DNA of 44,408 nt, taken from assembly GCF_003611635.1 (NCBI RefSeq), contig NZ_RAVZ01000031.1, forward strand, positions 1 to 44,408, given 5' to 3'. Both the position numbers and the translations under genes were made by a program. The notes under the pieces were generated by a model, which saw only the letters and a program-made list of their open reading frames with translations, did no database searches and was not told the DNA's origin. Below are positions 26,955-34,112 of the stretch, in pieces (the first letter of the stretch is position 1; every line of letters begins with the position of its first letter). This stretch comes from Corallococcus terminator. Its GTDB lineage: Bacteria; Myxococcota; Myxococcia; Myxococcales; Myxococcaceae.

Positions 26955-28217
26955 TCAGGCCAGCTTCACCCGCGCCACCTTCAACTTGCCCACCTGCACG
27001 GTGTACTCGCCGGCCCCGAGCTCCGCCTTGGGGTCGGTGACCTTCTCACCGTTCACCCGGACGCCGCCCTGGGCCATCAGCTTGCGCGCCTCGGTGGCGG
27101 AGGCGACGAGCTTCGTCTCCGGCAGCAGCTTCGTCACCGGCAGCTTCTCCGCGCCCGCGAGCGACACCTCCACGAGCGGCAGCTCGTCCGTGGACAGCTC
27201 CTTCTTGGCGAAGCGCTTCTCGAAGTCCTCGGCCGCCTTGCGCCCGGCGTCCTCGCCCTGGAAGCGCGCGGCGATCTCCTGCGCGAACGCGACCTTGGCC
27301 GCCTTGGGGTGGAGGGCGCCCGACTTCGTCTGCTCCTCCATCTCCAGGACCTTCTTGAGCGGCTGCGACGACAGCAGCTTGTAGTACCGCCACATCAGGT
27401 CGTCGGTGATGCTCATCAACTTGCCGAAGATGTTGTCCGCCGACTCGTCGATGCCCACGTAGTTGTCCAGGCTCTTGGACATCTTGTCGCCGGTGATGAC
27501 GCCGTCGACGAGCTTCGCGTCCAGGCCCTCCAGGATGGGGCCCGTCATGATGACCTGCGGCTCCAGGCCCTCGTCCTTCATCAACTGCCGGCCCACGCCC
27601 AGGTTGAAGAGCTGATCCGTCGCGCCCAGCTCCACGTCCGCCTTCAGCGCCACGGAGTCATGGCCCTGCAGGAGCGGGTAGAGGAACTCGTGCAGCGAGA
27701 TGGAGCGGTTCTCCCGGTAGCGCGTCTTGAAGTCGTCGCGCTCCAGCATGCGCTGCACGGAGTAGCGCGACGCCAGGCGGATCATCCCCTCGGTGCCCAG
27801 CGCGTCGAGCCACTCCGAGTTGAACTTCACCACCGTCTTGTCGGGATCCAACACCTTGAAGACCTGCTGCTTGTAGGTCTCCGAGTTGACCTTCACCTCG
27901 TCGCGGGTGAGGGCCGGGCGCGTCGTGTTCTTCCCGGTGGGGTCGCCGATGAGGGCCGTGAAGTCACCGATGAGGAACACCACCGTGTGCCCGAAGTCCT
28001 GGAAGCGCCGCATGCGCGTCAACAGGAGCGAGTGGCCCAGGTGGAGGTCGGGACGACTGGGGTCGAAGCCCGCCTTGATGACGAGCGGCTTGCCCTTGTC
28101 GTACGAGCGCTGGAGCTTCTTCTTGAGGTCCTCCGGCACCTGCAAATCCACGGTGCCGCGAGTGACTTCTTCGTACTGCTCTTCGGGTGTCGCCTTGCGC
28201 AGTGCGTCCGGGTTCAT
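26955..28217 (-). CDS. tyrS: Tyrosyl-tRNA synthetase
   Basis: This 420-aa class I synthetase charges tRNA-Tyr. The HIGH-type motif HLGHS is at residues 59-63 in PDLHLGHSLLL, and KMSKS is at 245-249 in ITGDKMSKSLDN. The C-terminal S4 RNA-binding domain (about 355-415) includes EARKLMAQGGVRVNGEKV. The arrangement PSRPDLHLGH and the short connective peptide match the TyrZ-type (type 2) TyrRS. It is the third element of a minus-strand series: 6S RNA, cyclo-ligase, tyrS. A GC hairpin (28252-28273) lies in the 86-bp gap before it. Confidence 0.96.
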   Translation of the reverse strand: MNPDALRKATPEEQYEEVTRGTVDLQVPEDLKKKLQRSYDKGKPLVIKAGFDPSRPDLHLGHSLLLTRMRRFQDFGHTVVFLIGDFTALIGDPTGKNTTRPALTRDEVKVNSETYKQQVFKVLDPDKTVVKFNSEWLDALGTEGMIRLASRYSVQRMLERDDFKTRYRENRSISLHEFLYPLLQGHDSVALKADVELGATDQLFNLGVGRQLMKDEGLEPQVIMTGPILEGLDAKLVDGVITGDKMSKSLDNYVGIDESADNIFGKLMSITDDLMWRYYKLLSSQPLKKVLEMEEQTKSGALHPKAAKVAFAQEIAARFQGEDAGRKAAEDFEKRFAKKELSTDELPLVEVSLAGAEKLPVTKLLPETKLVASATEARKLMAQGGVRVNGEKVTDPKAELGAGEYTVQVGKLKVARVKLA

Positions 28218-28251
28218 GGCACCGCGGACACTACCCGAAAGGCTCCAGGCA

Positions 28252-28273
28252 GGGCGGGACTTCGCGTCCGCCC
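28252..28273 (-). repeat. Hairpin in the tyrS leader
   Basis: GGGC and GGAC (28252-28260, one bulged G) pair with GTCC GCCC (28266-28273) around loop TTCGC. It lies between the cyclo-ligase stop and tyrS. It may be a weak terminator or processing site. Confidence 0.4.
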
Positions 28274-28303
28274 CGCCCGGTCATGTCCTGCTGGCTGCCT
28301 GGC

Positions 28304-28990
28304 TCAGGTGTCCAGGAAGTCGCAGTCACGGTCCAGGCCGCGCAGGGTCTGGTTCTCCGTGACGATCTGGTCCATGTCCACGTCATCCGGCGTGGTGGGC
28401 AGGACCTGGACAATCTGGTCGCTGAACGACAGTCCCACCCGGCGGCTGCGGGGACTGGCCGCCTTGAGGGTCGCGTCGTAGTAGCCGCCCCCGCGCCCCA
28501 GCCGCTTGCCGCCCGGTCCGAAGCCCAGGCCGGGCACGACGAACAGGTCGATCTGGTCCACCGCGATCAGTTCCGAGGCGTTCGTGGGCTCCCGGACGCC
28601 CAGGCGTCCCGGCTCCAGCTCGCTCTCCGACTTGATGGCCCGGAAGGCCAGGATGCGCCCATGCACATGGGACAGCGGATAGCAGACGATCTTCTCGTCC
28701 AGCAGGGCCGCGATGAGGATGTCCCGGGTGGGTACCTCGCCCCGGATGGGGGCGTAGAGCGCCACCGTTCGTGCCTTCTGATAGTAGGGCGATGCCAGGA
28801 ATCGAGACTGGACCTTGAGGCCTCGCGATTCGATGACATCCGCCGTCATCGTCTTCCGCTGGGCCGTCAGCTTCTCACGAAGCGTCCCTTTGTTCTCCGC
28901 CGCCGCCGCCGCCGTATCCACCGCAGTCTCGCTCACCGCCGCCGCTCCCCAAGAAAGAGTCCCCCGCCGAGCCGTGTGTCCAGCGTCCAT
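28304..28990 (-). CDS. ygfA: 5-formyltetrahydrofolate cyclo-ligase
   Basis: This 228-aa enzyme (MTHFS) uses ATP to convert 5-formyl-THF to 5,10-methenyl-THF, returning stored folate to the active pool. The N-terminal helix GTLREKLTAQRKTM has the family's (R/K)xxxRxxR pattern. YAPIRGEVPTRDI and the C-terminal GFGPGGKRLGRGGGYYDATL are the substrate and phosphate-binding stretches. The first about 35 residues are Ala-rich and not family-conserved. An alternative GTG start at 28936 (VSETAVDTAA) has GGGGAG about 10 nt upstream; the ATG at 28990 has GAGGG 5 nt upstream. In many proteobacteria this gene directly follows the 6S RNA gene, and a 6S-like sequence lies just upstream here. Confidence 0.93.
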   Translation of the reverse strand: MDAGHTARRGTLSWGAAAVSETAVDTAAAAAENKGTLREKLTAQRKTMTADVIESRGLKVQSRFLASPYYQKARTVALYAPIRGEVPTRDILIAALLDEKIVCYPLSHVHGRILAFRAIKSESELEPGRLGVREPTNASELIAVDQIDLFVVPGLGFGPGGKRLGRGGGYYDATLKAASPRSRRVGLSFSDQIVQVLPTTPDDVDMDQIVTENQTLRGLDRDCDFLDT

Positions 28991-28999
28991 TGAACCCTC

Positions 29000-29152
29000 G
29001 TAAGTCAGGTGGGGACCGAAATCATGTCACCGCAGGCTTCCCTCATCCCCGTGAAGGGGAGGGCTTGCACATGGCGACCGAAACGGACCCCGGAATGGAC
29101 GTATCGGTTCGAATTTCTGCTGGGCATCACGAACCCCGCAGGGAACAGACCT
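29000..29152 (-). ncRNA. ssrS: Probable 6S RNA upstream of the cyclo-ligase gene
   Basis: Read on the minus strand, this stretch contains the hallmarks I expect for 6S RNA. Near the 5' side is CCCUGCGGGGUUCGUGAUG, comparable to the CUG-(N)-UGUUCG stretch at the 5' edge of the central bubble. Near the 3' side a GC hairpin (CCCC/GGGG, 29045-29064) is followed by AAGCCUGCGGUGACAU, close to the E. coli AGCCUGCGGCGGCAU. GGGGUUCGUGAU can pair with AUUUCGGUCCCC, closing a long hairpin. A TAGTAA -10-like element at 29159-29154 would start the RNA near 29148. The ends are estimates. The position before ygfA is the conserved 6S location. Function (binding sigma-70 RNA polymerase in stationary phase) is family knowledge. 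Confidence 0.5.
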
Positions 29153-29190
29153 TTTACTAACGCAAATCTCGCTACAAGTCCTCAGAATTA

Positions 29191-29204
29191 CTGGGAAATC
29201 CCAG
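29191..29204. promoter_or_regulatory. Inverted repeat CTGGGA-AA-TCCCAG
   Basis: Perfect 6-bp arms with a 2-bp centre lie between the presumed 6S RNA start and the TPR/kinase genes transcribed the other way. It may be an operator for either unit. The rest of 29153-29307 shows no convincing promoter for the plus-strand genes. Confidence 0.4.
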
Positions 29205-29307
29205 GGCGTTCTTGGGAAAATGATAAGGATGGAGGAGCGTGCGGTCAAGCCGTCCTCGCGCGTTTACAACCGGCCCCGTGGACTTCTATGATGACCGGAC
29301 CCCTGAC

Positions 29308-30285
29308 ATGTCGCCCCCGACCACTACATTGGCTCTCGCGGCGGTTGTCTGCCTCGCTTCCGGATTCGCGTGGGCGGGCCCGGCCGTCAATGGCTCCTAT
29401 CAAGGAGATGCCTTCGGAACCGTGGAGTTGCGCACCAGCGGCGACGAGCTGGTGGGCACGGCTCCGGCCGGCGGGGTCTGCCAGCGCCCGGCCGCCCAGC
29501 AGGTCCTGAAGGGCTCCTTCCTGGGCAACGTCTTCATTGGCGACGTGACGCTCTGTCAGACAGGCGACGCCTGCCCCGAGTCCGCGACCTACGCGGTCAT
29601 GCTCTTCTACAGCTTCGAGGAGCGGACGCTGGGTGGACTGGTGAAGATGGAGGGGGGCTGCGAGTCGAGCCTCCTCAAGAACGGCATGCTGGTCCTCAGG
29701 GCGACGGAGCAGGGCGCCTCCGCGCAGCCCGTGACGGCCGTGGCCTCCGAGCGGCAGGTCCAGGCTCCGGCCTCCGCGTCGGGTTCGGCCGCGCAGGTGG
29801 CGGCGCATCGTCGGCTGGAAGCGGTGGACGTGCCCGCGGCCCTGCGGCAGGGGCAGCAGGCCCTGGCGGCGATGAACGCGCTCACGGCGTCGCAGCAGTT
29901 CCAACTGGTGCTGGCGCAGGAGAAGAACAACGCCCTGGCGCTCACCGGCATGGGCGTGGCGCACTTCCTTCGCGACCAGAAGCCGGAGGCCCTCAAGTTC
30001 CTGGAGCAGGCGAGGAGCGCGGGCAACCAGCAGGCCCGGGCGGAGGCGTGGTTCTGGATGGCGTGCGTGAAGCGGGCGACCCAGGAGTCGAAGTTGGCCC
30101 AGGAAGCGCTGCGCCGCGCGGTGAGCGAGGGCTGGTCGGCGCCGGAGGGCAACGCGCTGGTGGACCGGGAACTCTCGCTGTTGTCGAAGGAAGGGCCGAA
30201 CTTCGACTCGCTGGTGAAGCAGGCGCGCGTTCGCAAGCGCGCCCAGGGTCGAGACTCGCAAGGAGCCGGAAGCGTCAGCCCGTGA
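29308..30285 (+). CDS. Exported TPR-like protein coupled to a Ser/Thr kinase
   Basis: This 325-aa protein has a signal peptide (TLALAAVVCLASGFAWAGPA). A beta-rich domain with four Cys residues (about 20-135; YQGDAFGTVELRTSGDELVG, CQTGDACPES) is followed by an Ala/Gln/Ser linker and a C-terminal TPR-like helical region (AALRQGQQALAAMNALTASQQF, ALALTGMGVAHFL). Function is unknown. The ATG at 29308 is chosen because the signal peptide starts there; the open frame extends to 29239. The stop overlaps the kinase GTG (GTGA, 30282-30285), so both are made together. An exported partner or sensor for the kinase is inference, and weakened by the kinase having no visible TM segment. Confidence 0.8.
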   Translation: MSPPTTTLALAAVVCLASGFAWAGPAVNGSYQGDAFGTVELRTSGDELVGTAPAGGVCQRPAAQQVLKGSFLGNVFIGDVTLCQTGDACPESATYAVMLFYSFEERTLGGLVKMEGGCESSLLKNGMLVLRATEQGASAQPVTAVASERQVQAPASASGSAAQVAAHRRLEAVDVPAALRQGQQALAAMNALTASQQFQLVLAQEKNNALALTGMGVAHFLRDQKPEALKFLEQARSAGNQQARAEAWFWMACVKRATQESKLAQEALRRAVSEGWSAPEGNALVDRELSLLSKEGPNFDSLVKQARVRKRAQGRDSQGAGSVSP

Positions 30286-31274
30286 CCGTGCCGACCCCCG
30301 TACCGAAGCCCATCAAGGTCTTCGGCAACTACGAAATCCTGTCGCTGCTGGGCAAGGGCGGCATGGCCCAGGTGTACCGCGCGCGCGTGCGCTCCGGGCC
30401 TCATGAGGGCTGGACGGTGGCGCTCAAGCGGCTGTTGCCCGCGCTCACCCGCGACCCTGCGTCGGTGGACCTGTTCGCGCGTGAGGCGCACCTGTCGCGC
30501 CAACTGGACCATCCCAACATCGTGAAGGTGTTGGACGCGGGCATTCTGGAGGACGTGTCCTTCCTGGTGATGGACCTGGTGGACGGGCGCGACCTGGGCC
30601 ACATCCTGCGCCGGTGCAAGGCGCGGGGGATTCCGCTGCCCGTCGACTTCGCGGTGTACCTGGCCAAGGTGCTGCTGGAGGCGCTCGCGTACGCGCACTC
30701 CGCCACCGGGCCGGATGGCGAGCCGCTGGGCATCGTCCACTGCGACGTGTCCCCGTCCAACCTGTTCATCTCCCGGGTGGGGGAAATCAAGCTGGGCGAC
30801 TTCGGCGTGTCGCGCGTGCTCGTGGACGGTAAGCTCCAGGGCGGCGAGGTGCTGGGCAAGCCGTACTACCTGTCCCCGGAGTCGCTGCAGGGCGCGGTCA
30901 CGCCGGAAGCGGACCTGTGGGCCGCGAGCGTCGTGCTGTACGAGCTGCTCACGCTGGGGCGCCCCTTCAACGGCACCACGCCCGAAGAGGTCTTCGCGGG
31001 CATCCTGTCGCGCGACTACAAGCTGCTGAGCGCGGTGCGGCCGGACGTGCCCAAGGCGCTGGACGCGGTGCTCGCGCGCGCCTTCGCGGAGAACCCCGAG
31101 GACCGCTTCCCGTCCGCGGAGGAGTACGCGAAGGCCCTGTCTCCGCACTACGACGAGCGCGTGGGCACGCCCCTGGCGATCGCGGCGGTGGTGCGCGGCC
31201 TGTTCGGCACCACGGATCAGGTGCCGACGATTCCCGACTCCGCGCTCGGTCGTTCCAACGACAACGCCGAGTAG
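30282..31274 (+). CDS. Eukaryote-like Ser/Thr protein kinase
   Basis: This 330-aa protein consists almost entirely of a Hanks-type kinase domain (about 15-285). The Gly loop LGKGGMAQVYRAR, ATP-binding Lys in VALKRLLP (Lys49), Glu in FAREAHLSRQLDHPNIV, catalytic loop HCDVSPSN (Asp155, Asn160), DFG in GDFGVSRV, and YLSPESLQG as the APE motif are all present, so it should be active. The HRD Arg is Cys, making it a non-RD kinase that may not depend on activation-loop phosphorylation. The C-terminal tail (about 45 aa) has no TM segment or sensor domain, so it is cytosolic. The GTG at 30282 overlaps the TPR gene stop; an in-frame GTG at 30288 is an alternative. Such kinases are numerous in myxobacteria, and the target is unknown. 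Confidence 0.92.
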   Translation: MTVPTPVPKPIKVFGNYEILSLLGKGGMAQVYRARVRSGPHEGWTVALKRLLPALTRDPASVDLFAREAHLSRQLDHPNIVKVLDAGILEDVSFLVMDLVDGRDLGHILRRCKARGIPLPVDFAVYLAKVLLEALAYAHSATGPDGEPLGIVHCDVSPSNLFISRVGEIKLGDFGVSRVLVDGKLQGGEVLGKPYYLSPESLQGAVTPEADLWAASVVLYELLTLGRPFNGTTPEEVFAGILSRDYKLLSAVRPDVPKALDAVLARAFAENPEDRFPSAEEYAKALSPHYDERVGTPLAIAAVVRGLFGTTDQVPTIPDSALGRSNDNAE

Positions 31275-31384
31275 CCGGGCGTGCAGGGCCCTGTCGCGTG
31301 GGTCCCCGGACGGGAAGGGTCGCTGCGGCCTTCCCACCGGATGATGACCTTTCCTCCCACCGGACATTCCGACGGAGGACATCC

Positions 31385-31564
31385 ATGGCGACCGAGCGAA
31401 AGCCACAGCAGCCCGAACAGGACGACACGCCGGCCCGCGAGACGCGGCAGGGTGACGAACGTCTTCCGCCCAAGCCCGGCGAGGCCAAGGAGGACGGCAT
31501 GCCCGGCTACGGCCAGCCGGATCCGGAGGTGCGCGAGGAAGGACTGCCCGACCAGAAGTGGTAG
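31385..31564 (+). CDS. Small hydrophilic protein of unknown function
   Basis: This 59-aa, highly charged, Pro/Gly/Glu/Lys-rich protein has no predicted structure, TM segment or signal peptide. GGAGGA lies 5 nt before the ATG at 31385, one of the best ribosome-binding sites in the window, supporting translation. It resembles small disordered stress-type proteins in composition only. It follows the kinase gene by 110 bp and is convergent with the cysteine desulfurase gene. Confidence 0.65.
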   Translation: MATERKPQQPEQDDTPARETRQGDERLPPKPGEAKEDGMPGYGQPDPEVREEGLPDQKW

Positions 31565-31592
31565 ACGCGGGACGGCGTGCACCGTGCCTGAT

Positions 31593-32753
31593 TCAGGCGC
31601 TGGAGCCGGGGGCTTCCAGCGCGCGCACGCGCGGGACGTGCGTGCACAGCGCCTCCACGACGCGTGAGACTTCCGCGTCGGTGGTGGTGGGCCCCAGGCT
31701 GAAGCGCAGGCTGCCACGGGCCTGCGCGGGGGACAGGCCCATCGCGCGCAGCACGTGCGAAGGGGACAGCGTTCCGGACGCGCAGGCCGCGCCCGACGAC
31801 ACGTGGATGCCTTCCAGATCCAACGCCATCAGGAGCGCTTCGCCTTCGACACCGTCGAAGCGCAGGTTGCTGGTGTTGGGCACGCGCGGCGCGCCGGCTC
31901 CGTTCACCGTCACGCCGGACAGCCGCGCGAGCACCTGCTGCTCGAACCCGTCGCGCAGGGCGCCGACCCGCTCGGCGACGGCGGCCTGGTCGTTCGCGGC
32001 CAGCTCCAGGGCCAGGGCCAGGGCCTCCGCGTAGGGGACGTTCTGCGTGCCTCCCCGGCGGCCACCCTCCTGGTGCCCGGGCGTCAGCGCGCGCACGTCC
32101 ACGCCCTTGCGGACCACCAGCACGCCCGCGCCCTGCGGTCCGCCGAACTTGTGCGCCGACAGGGAGAGCAGATCCGCGTCCACCTCACGCAACGTGAGCG
32201 GCACCTTGCCCGCGGCCTGCACGGCGTCCGTGTGGAAGAGGATGCCTCGCTGCCGGCAGGCGCGGGCGGCCTCCGCCACCGGTTGCAGCACGCCCGTCTC
32301 GTTGTTGGCCCACATCAGCGAGCACAGCGCGGTGTCCGGGGTGAGCGCCTCCAGCAGGGACTCCAGCGGCACGCGGCCGTCGGGACCGGGGGCCAGCCGC
32401 ACCACCTGCGCGCCCTCGCGCTCCAACTGCGTGAGCGCGCCCAGCAGGGCAGGGTGCTCCACCGTCGAGCCCACCACCCGGCGGCGCTCCTTCACCGGCC
32501 GGGCGGCGTACGCGCCCAGGAGCGCGAGCGCATCCGCCTCGCTGCCCGACGCGGTGAAGCAGATCTCCTTCGGCTCGCAGCCCAGGACGCGCGCCACCTT
32601 CGCCCTCGCCGCGTCCAGCCGGCCCCGGGCCTCGCGCCCACCACCGTGCACGCTGGAGGCGTTGCCGAAGCCGCCCCCGGTGAAGGCTTTCGCGAGCAGG
32701 GCGCCCACCTCCGCGCGCACTGGCGCGGCGGCGTTGTGGTCCCAGTAGATCAC
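31593..32753 (-). CDS. Cysteine desulfurase (NifS/IscS family)
   Basis: This 386-aa PLP enzyme takes sulfur from cysteine for Fe-S cluster or thio-cofactor synthesis. The start region is VIYWDHNAAAPV (the usual YLDNAATTP). It has GNASSVHGGGREAR, the substrate-binding HTDAVQAAGK, the PLP Lys202 in SLSAHKFGGPQGAG, and the catalytic Cys324 in SSGAACASGTLSPSHVL. The layout is the group I type. No IscU, IscA or SufU lies next to it, so it is an extra, unlinked desulfurase. Its GTG at 32753 overlaps the stop of the DHH phosphoesterase gene (GTGA), so it is translationally coupled to that gene. The pairing is unusual, and the sulfur acceptor is unknown. Confidence 0.93.
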   Translation of the reverse strand: MIYWDHNAAAPVRAEVGALLAKAFTGGGFGNASSVHGGGREARGRLDAARAKVARVLGCEPKEICFTASGSEADALALLGAYAARPVKERRRVVGSTVEHPALLGALTQLEREGAQVVRLAPGPDGRVPLESLLEALTPDTALCSLMWANNETGVLQPVAEAARACRQRGILFHTDAVQAAGKVPLTLREVDADLLSLSAHKFGGPQGAGVLVVRKGVDVRALTPGHQEGGRRGGTQNVPYAEALALALELAANDQAAVAERVGALRDGFEQQVLARLSGVTVNGAGAPRVPNTSNLRFDGVEGEALLMALDLEGIHVSSGAACASGTLSPSHVLRAMGLSPAQARGSLRFSLGPTTTDAEVSRVVEALCTHVPRVRALEAPGSSA

Positions 32754-33871
32754 GTGTCCTGCGCGGACAGCAGCGACTTCGGCCGCTCCTCGGCGACACC
32801 GAAGGCTTCCAGGAACCGGCCCACCAGCTCGCGCTTGAGCGTCTTGCGCTTGTTGGCGCTGCCGGAGAGAGGAAGCCGCGCGCCGGCCATGCTGCCGTGT
32901 CCGCCGGACGAGCCGCCCAGGTCCTCGCACGTCTCGCGGATGAGGCGGCCCGCGTTCATGCGCCGGTCCTTCACGCGCAGGCTCAGGAAGAGCTGGTTGC
33001 GGAACGTCCCGTACGCCAGGGACCACTTCATCCCTTCGAGGAACATCATCCGCTCGGCGACCTCCGCCACCATGTCCGGGGAGTAGACCTCCTCCAGGTC
33101 GGTGATGATGGCGGTGCCGTAGACCTTCGCCTTCTCGATGGACGTGTGGAAGAGCTGGAAGTAGCGGGCCGGCACCTCCGGGTGCTCGATCTGCCCCAGC
33201 ATCGACTTGTCGCAGCGGGGGAACAGCCACAGGTAGCTGTCCACGTCCGTCTGGGTCGTCTCCCGGCCCAGGTCCCGCGTGTCCGCCTTGATGCCGTAGA
33301 AGAGCGCGGTGGCGACCTCCACGGAGGGTTCCAGCCGCGCGGCGCGCAGGTACTCCACCAACATGGTGGACGTGGCGCCGAAGTCGCCGCCCACGTCCGC
33401 GAAGCGTGACTGGAGGCTCTCCTCGCGCAGCGGGTGGTGGTCCACCACGATGTCCGCGCGGATCTTCGCGGGCAGCGAGTGGTTGCGCACCGGCGGCTGC
33501 GTGTCCACCAGGCCGAACAGGTCGTACTCACCGAAGTCGATCTGCGACACGTGCGACACGGGCAGGCGCAGCACCCGCACGAAGGCGATGTTCTCCGCCC
33601 GGCCGATGATGCCGCCGTAGCCCACGTGGGCTTCCATTCCGGCCTTGCGCTCCAGCAGGTGCGCGAGCGACACGGCGGCGGCGATGGCGTCGGGATCCGG
33701 GTTGTCGTGCGTCAGGATGAGCGCCCGCCGGTGACCCTTGGCCACGCGCAGCAGGCGGCCCAGCTTGTCGACAGCGGGCAGGTGCGCCAGACGTGCTGGC
33801 GGAGGCTCCGTGAGCTCGCTGCCGGCGGGAAGCTGGGGGCGGCGACTCTGGAGTGAAGGGGTCACAGGCAT
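32750..33871 (-). CDS. DHH/DHHA1 phosphoesterase (NrnA-like)
   Basis: This 373-aa phosphoesterase has the DHH motif set: ILTHDNPDPDAIAAAVSLA (motif I), GLVDTQPP (motif II), and DIVVDHHPL (the DHH motif). The C-terminal DHHA1 domain has SSGGHGSMAGARLPL, the GGHxxAAG-type substrate site. NrnA-like enzymes degrade nanoRNA and dephosphorylate pAp; c-di-AMP or pApA hydrolysis is possible for related forms. An extra about 50 C-terminal residues are Lys/Arg-rich. The ATG at 33871 is used; the frame stays open to 33964, but that part lies in the preceding small ORF and has no family match. pAp is a by-product of sulfate assimilation, so coupling to a sulfur-handling desulfurase is suggestive (inference). 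Confidence 0.9.
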   Translation of the reverse strand: MPVTPSLQSRRPQLPAGSELTEPPPARLAHLPAVDKLGRLLRVAKGHRRALILTHDNPDPDAIAAAVSLAHLLERKAGMEAHVGYGGIIGRAENIAFVRVLRLPVSHVSQIDFGEYDLFGLVDTQPPVRNHSLPAKIRADIVVDHHPLREESLQSRFADVGGDFGATSTMLVEYLRAARLEPSVEVATALFYGIKADTRDLGRETTQTDVDSYLWLFPRCDKSMLGQIEHPEVPARYFQLFHTSIEKAKVYGTAIITDLEEVYSPDMVAEVAERMMFLEGMKWSLAYGTFRNQLFLSLRVKDRRMNAGRLIRETCEDLGGSSGGHGSMAGARLPLSGSANKRKTLKRELVGRFLEAFGVAEERPKSLLSAQDT

Positions 33872-33884
33872 GGAGGCTCTTCTT

Positions 33885-34097
33885 TTACTTCCTCCGCCAC
33901 GGGGATTCGAGAAGTCGGATGTTCTCCCCCTGACGTTCTGGAAAAGGTGGGTCCAGCACCCCAATGGTGTCGACGACCCACCCGTCCTTCACGGCGAAGC
34001 AGAAGGCCCTCAGGCCGTCCGCTTCCCTGGTGGGTTGCCCGGGGGGCTGAACCCGGGGGGACAGGGGCCGCGAGGACATGGCGTCCCCACGGCCCAT
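33885..34097 (-). CDS. Possible small protein between Fic-like and DHH genes
   Basis: This frame of up to 70 aa occupies most of the 241-bp gap between the Fic-like stop and the DHH start and ends 13 bp before the latter. The core reads LRAFCFAVKDGWVVDTIGVLDPPF and the tail is Arg/Lys-rich. In-frame ATGs lie at 34097 and 34079, neither with a strong ribosome-binding site. No family is recognised. It may be real because the alternative is an unusually long gap within a tightly packed gene run, but it could be leader sequence. Confidence 0.4.
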   Translation of the reverse strand: MGRGDAMSSRPLSPRVQPPGQPTREADGLRAFCFAVKDGWVVDTIGVLDPPFPERQGENIRLLESPWRRK

Positions 34098-34112
34098 CAC
34101 CCCGGGTGACGC

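Noticed and set aside
29009-29509. Plus-strand frame across the 6S candidate
   Set aside because: Runs into the signal peptide of a better gene in another frame, has no recognisable motif, and overlaps the structured RNA region.
33872-33964. Longer start for the DHH phosphoesterase
   Set aside because: The added residues have no family similarity, and the ATG at 33871 is just before the conserved region.
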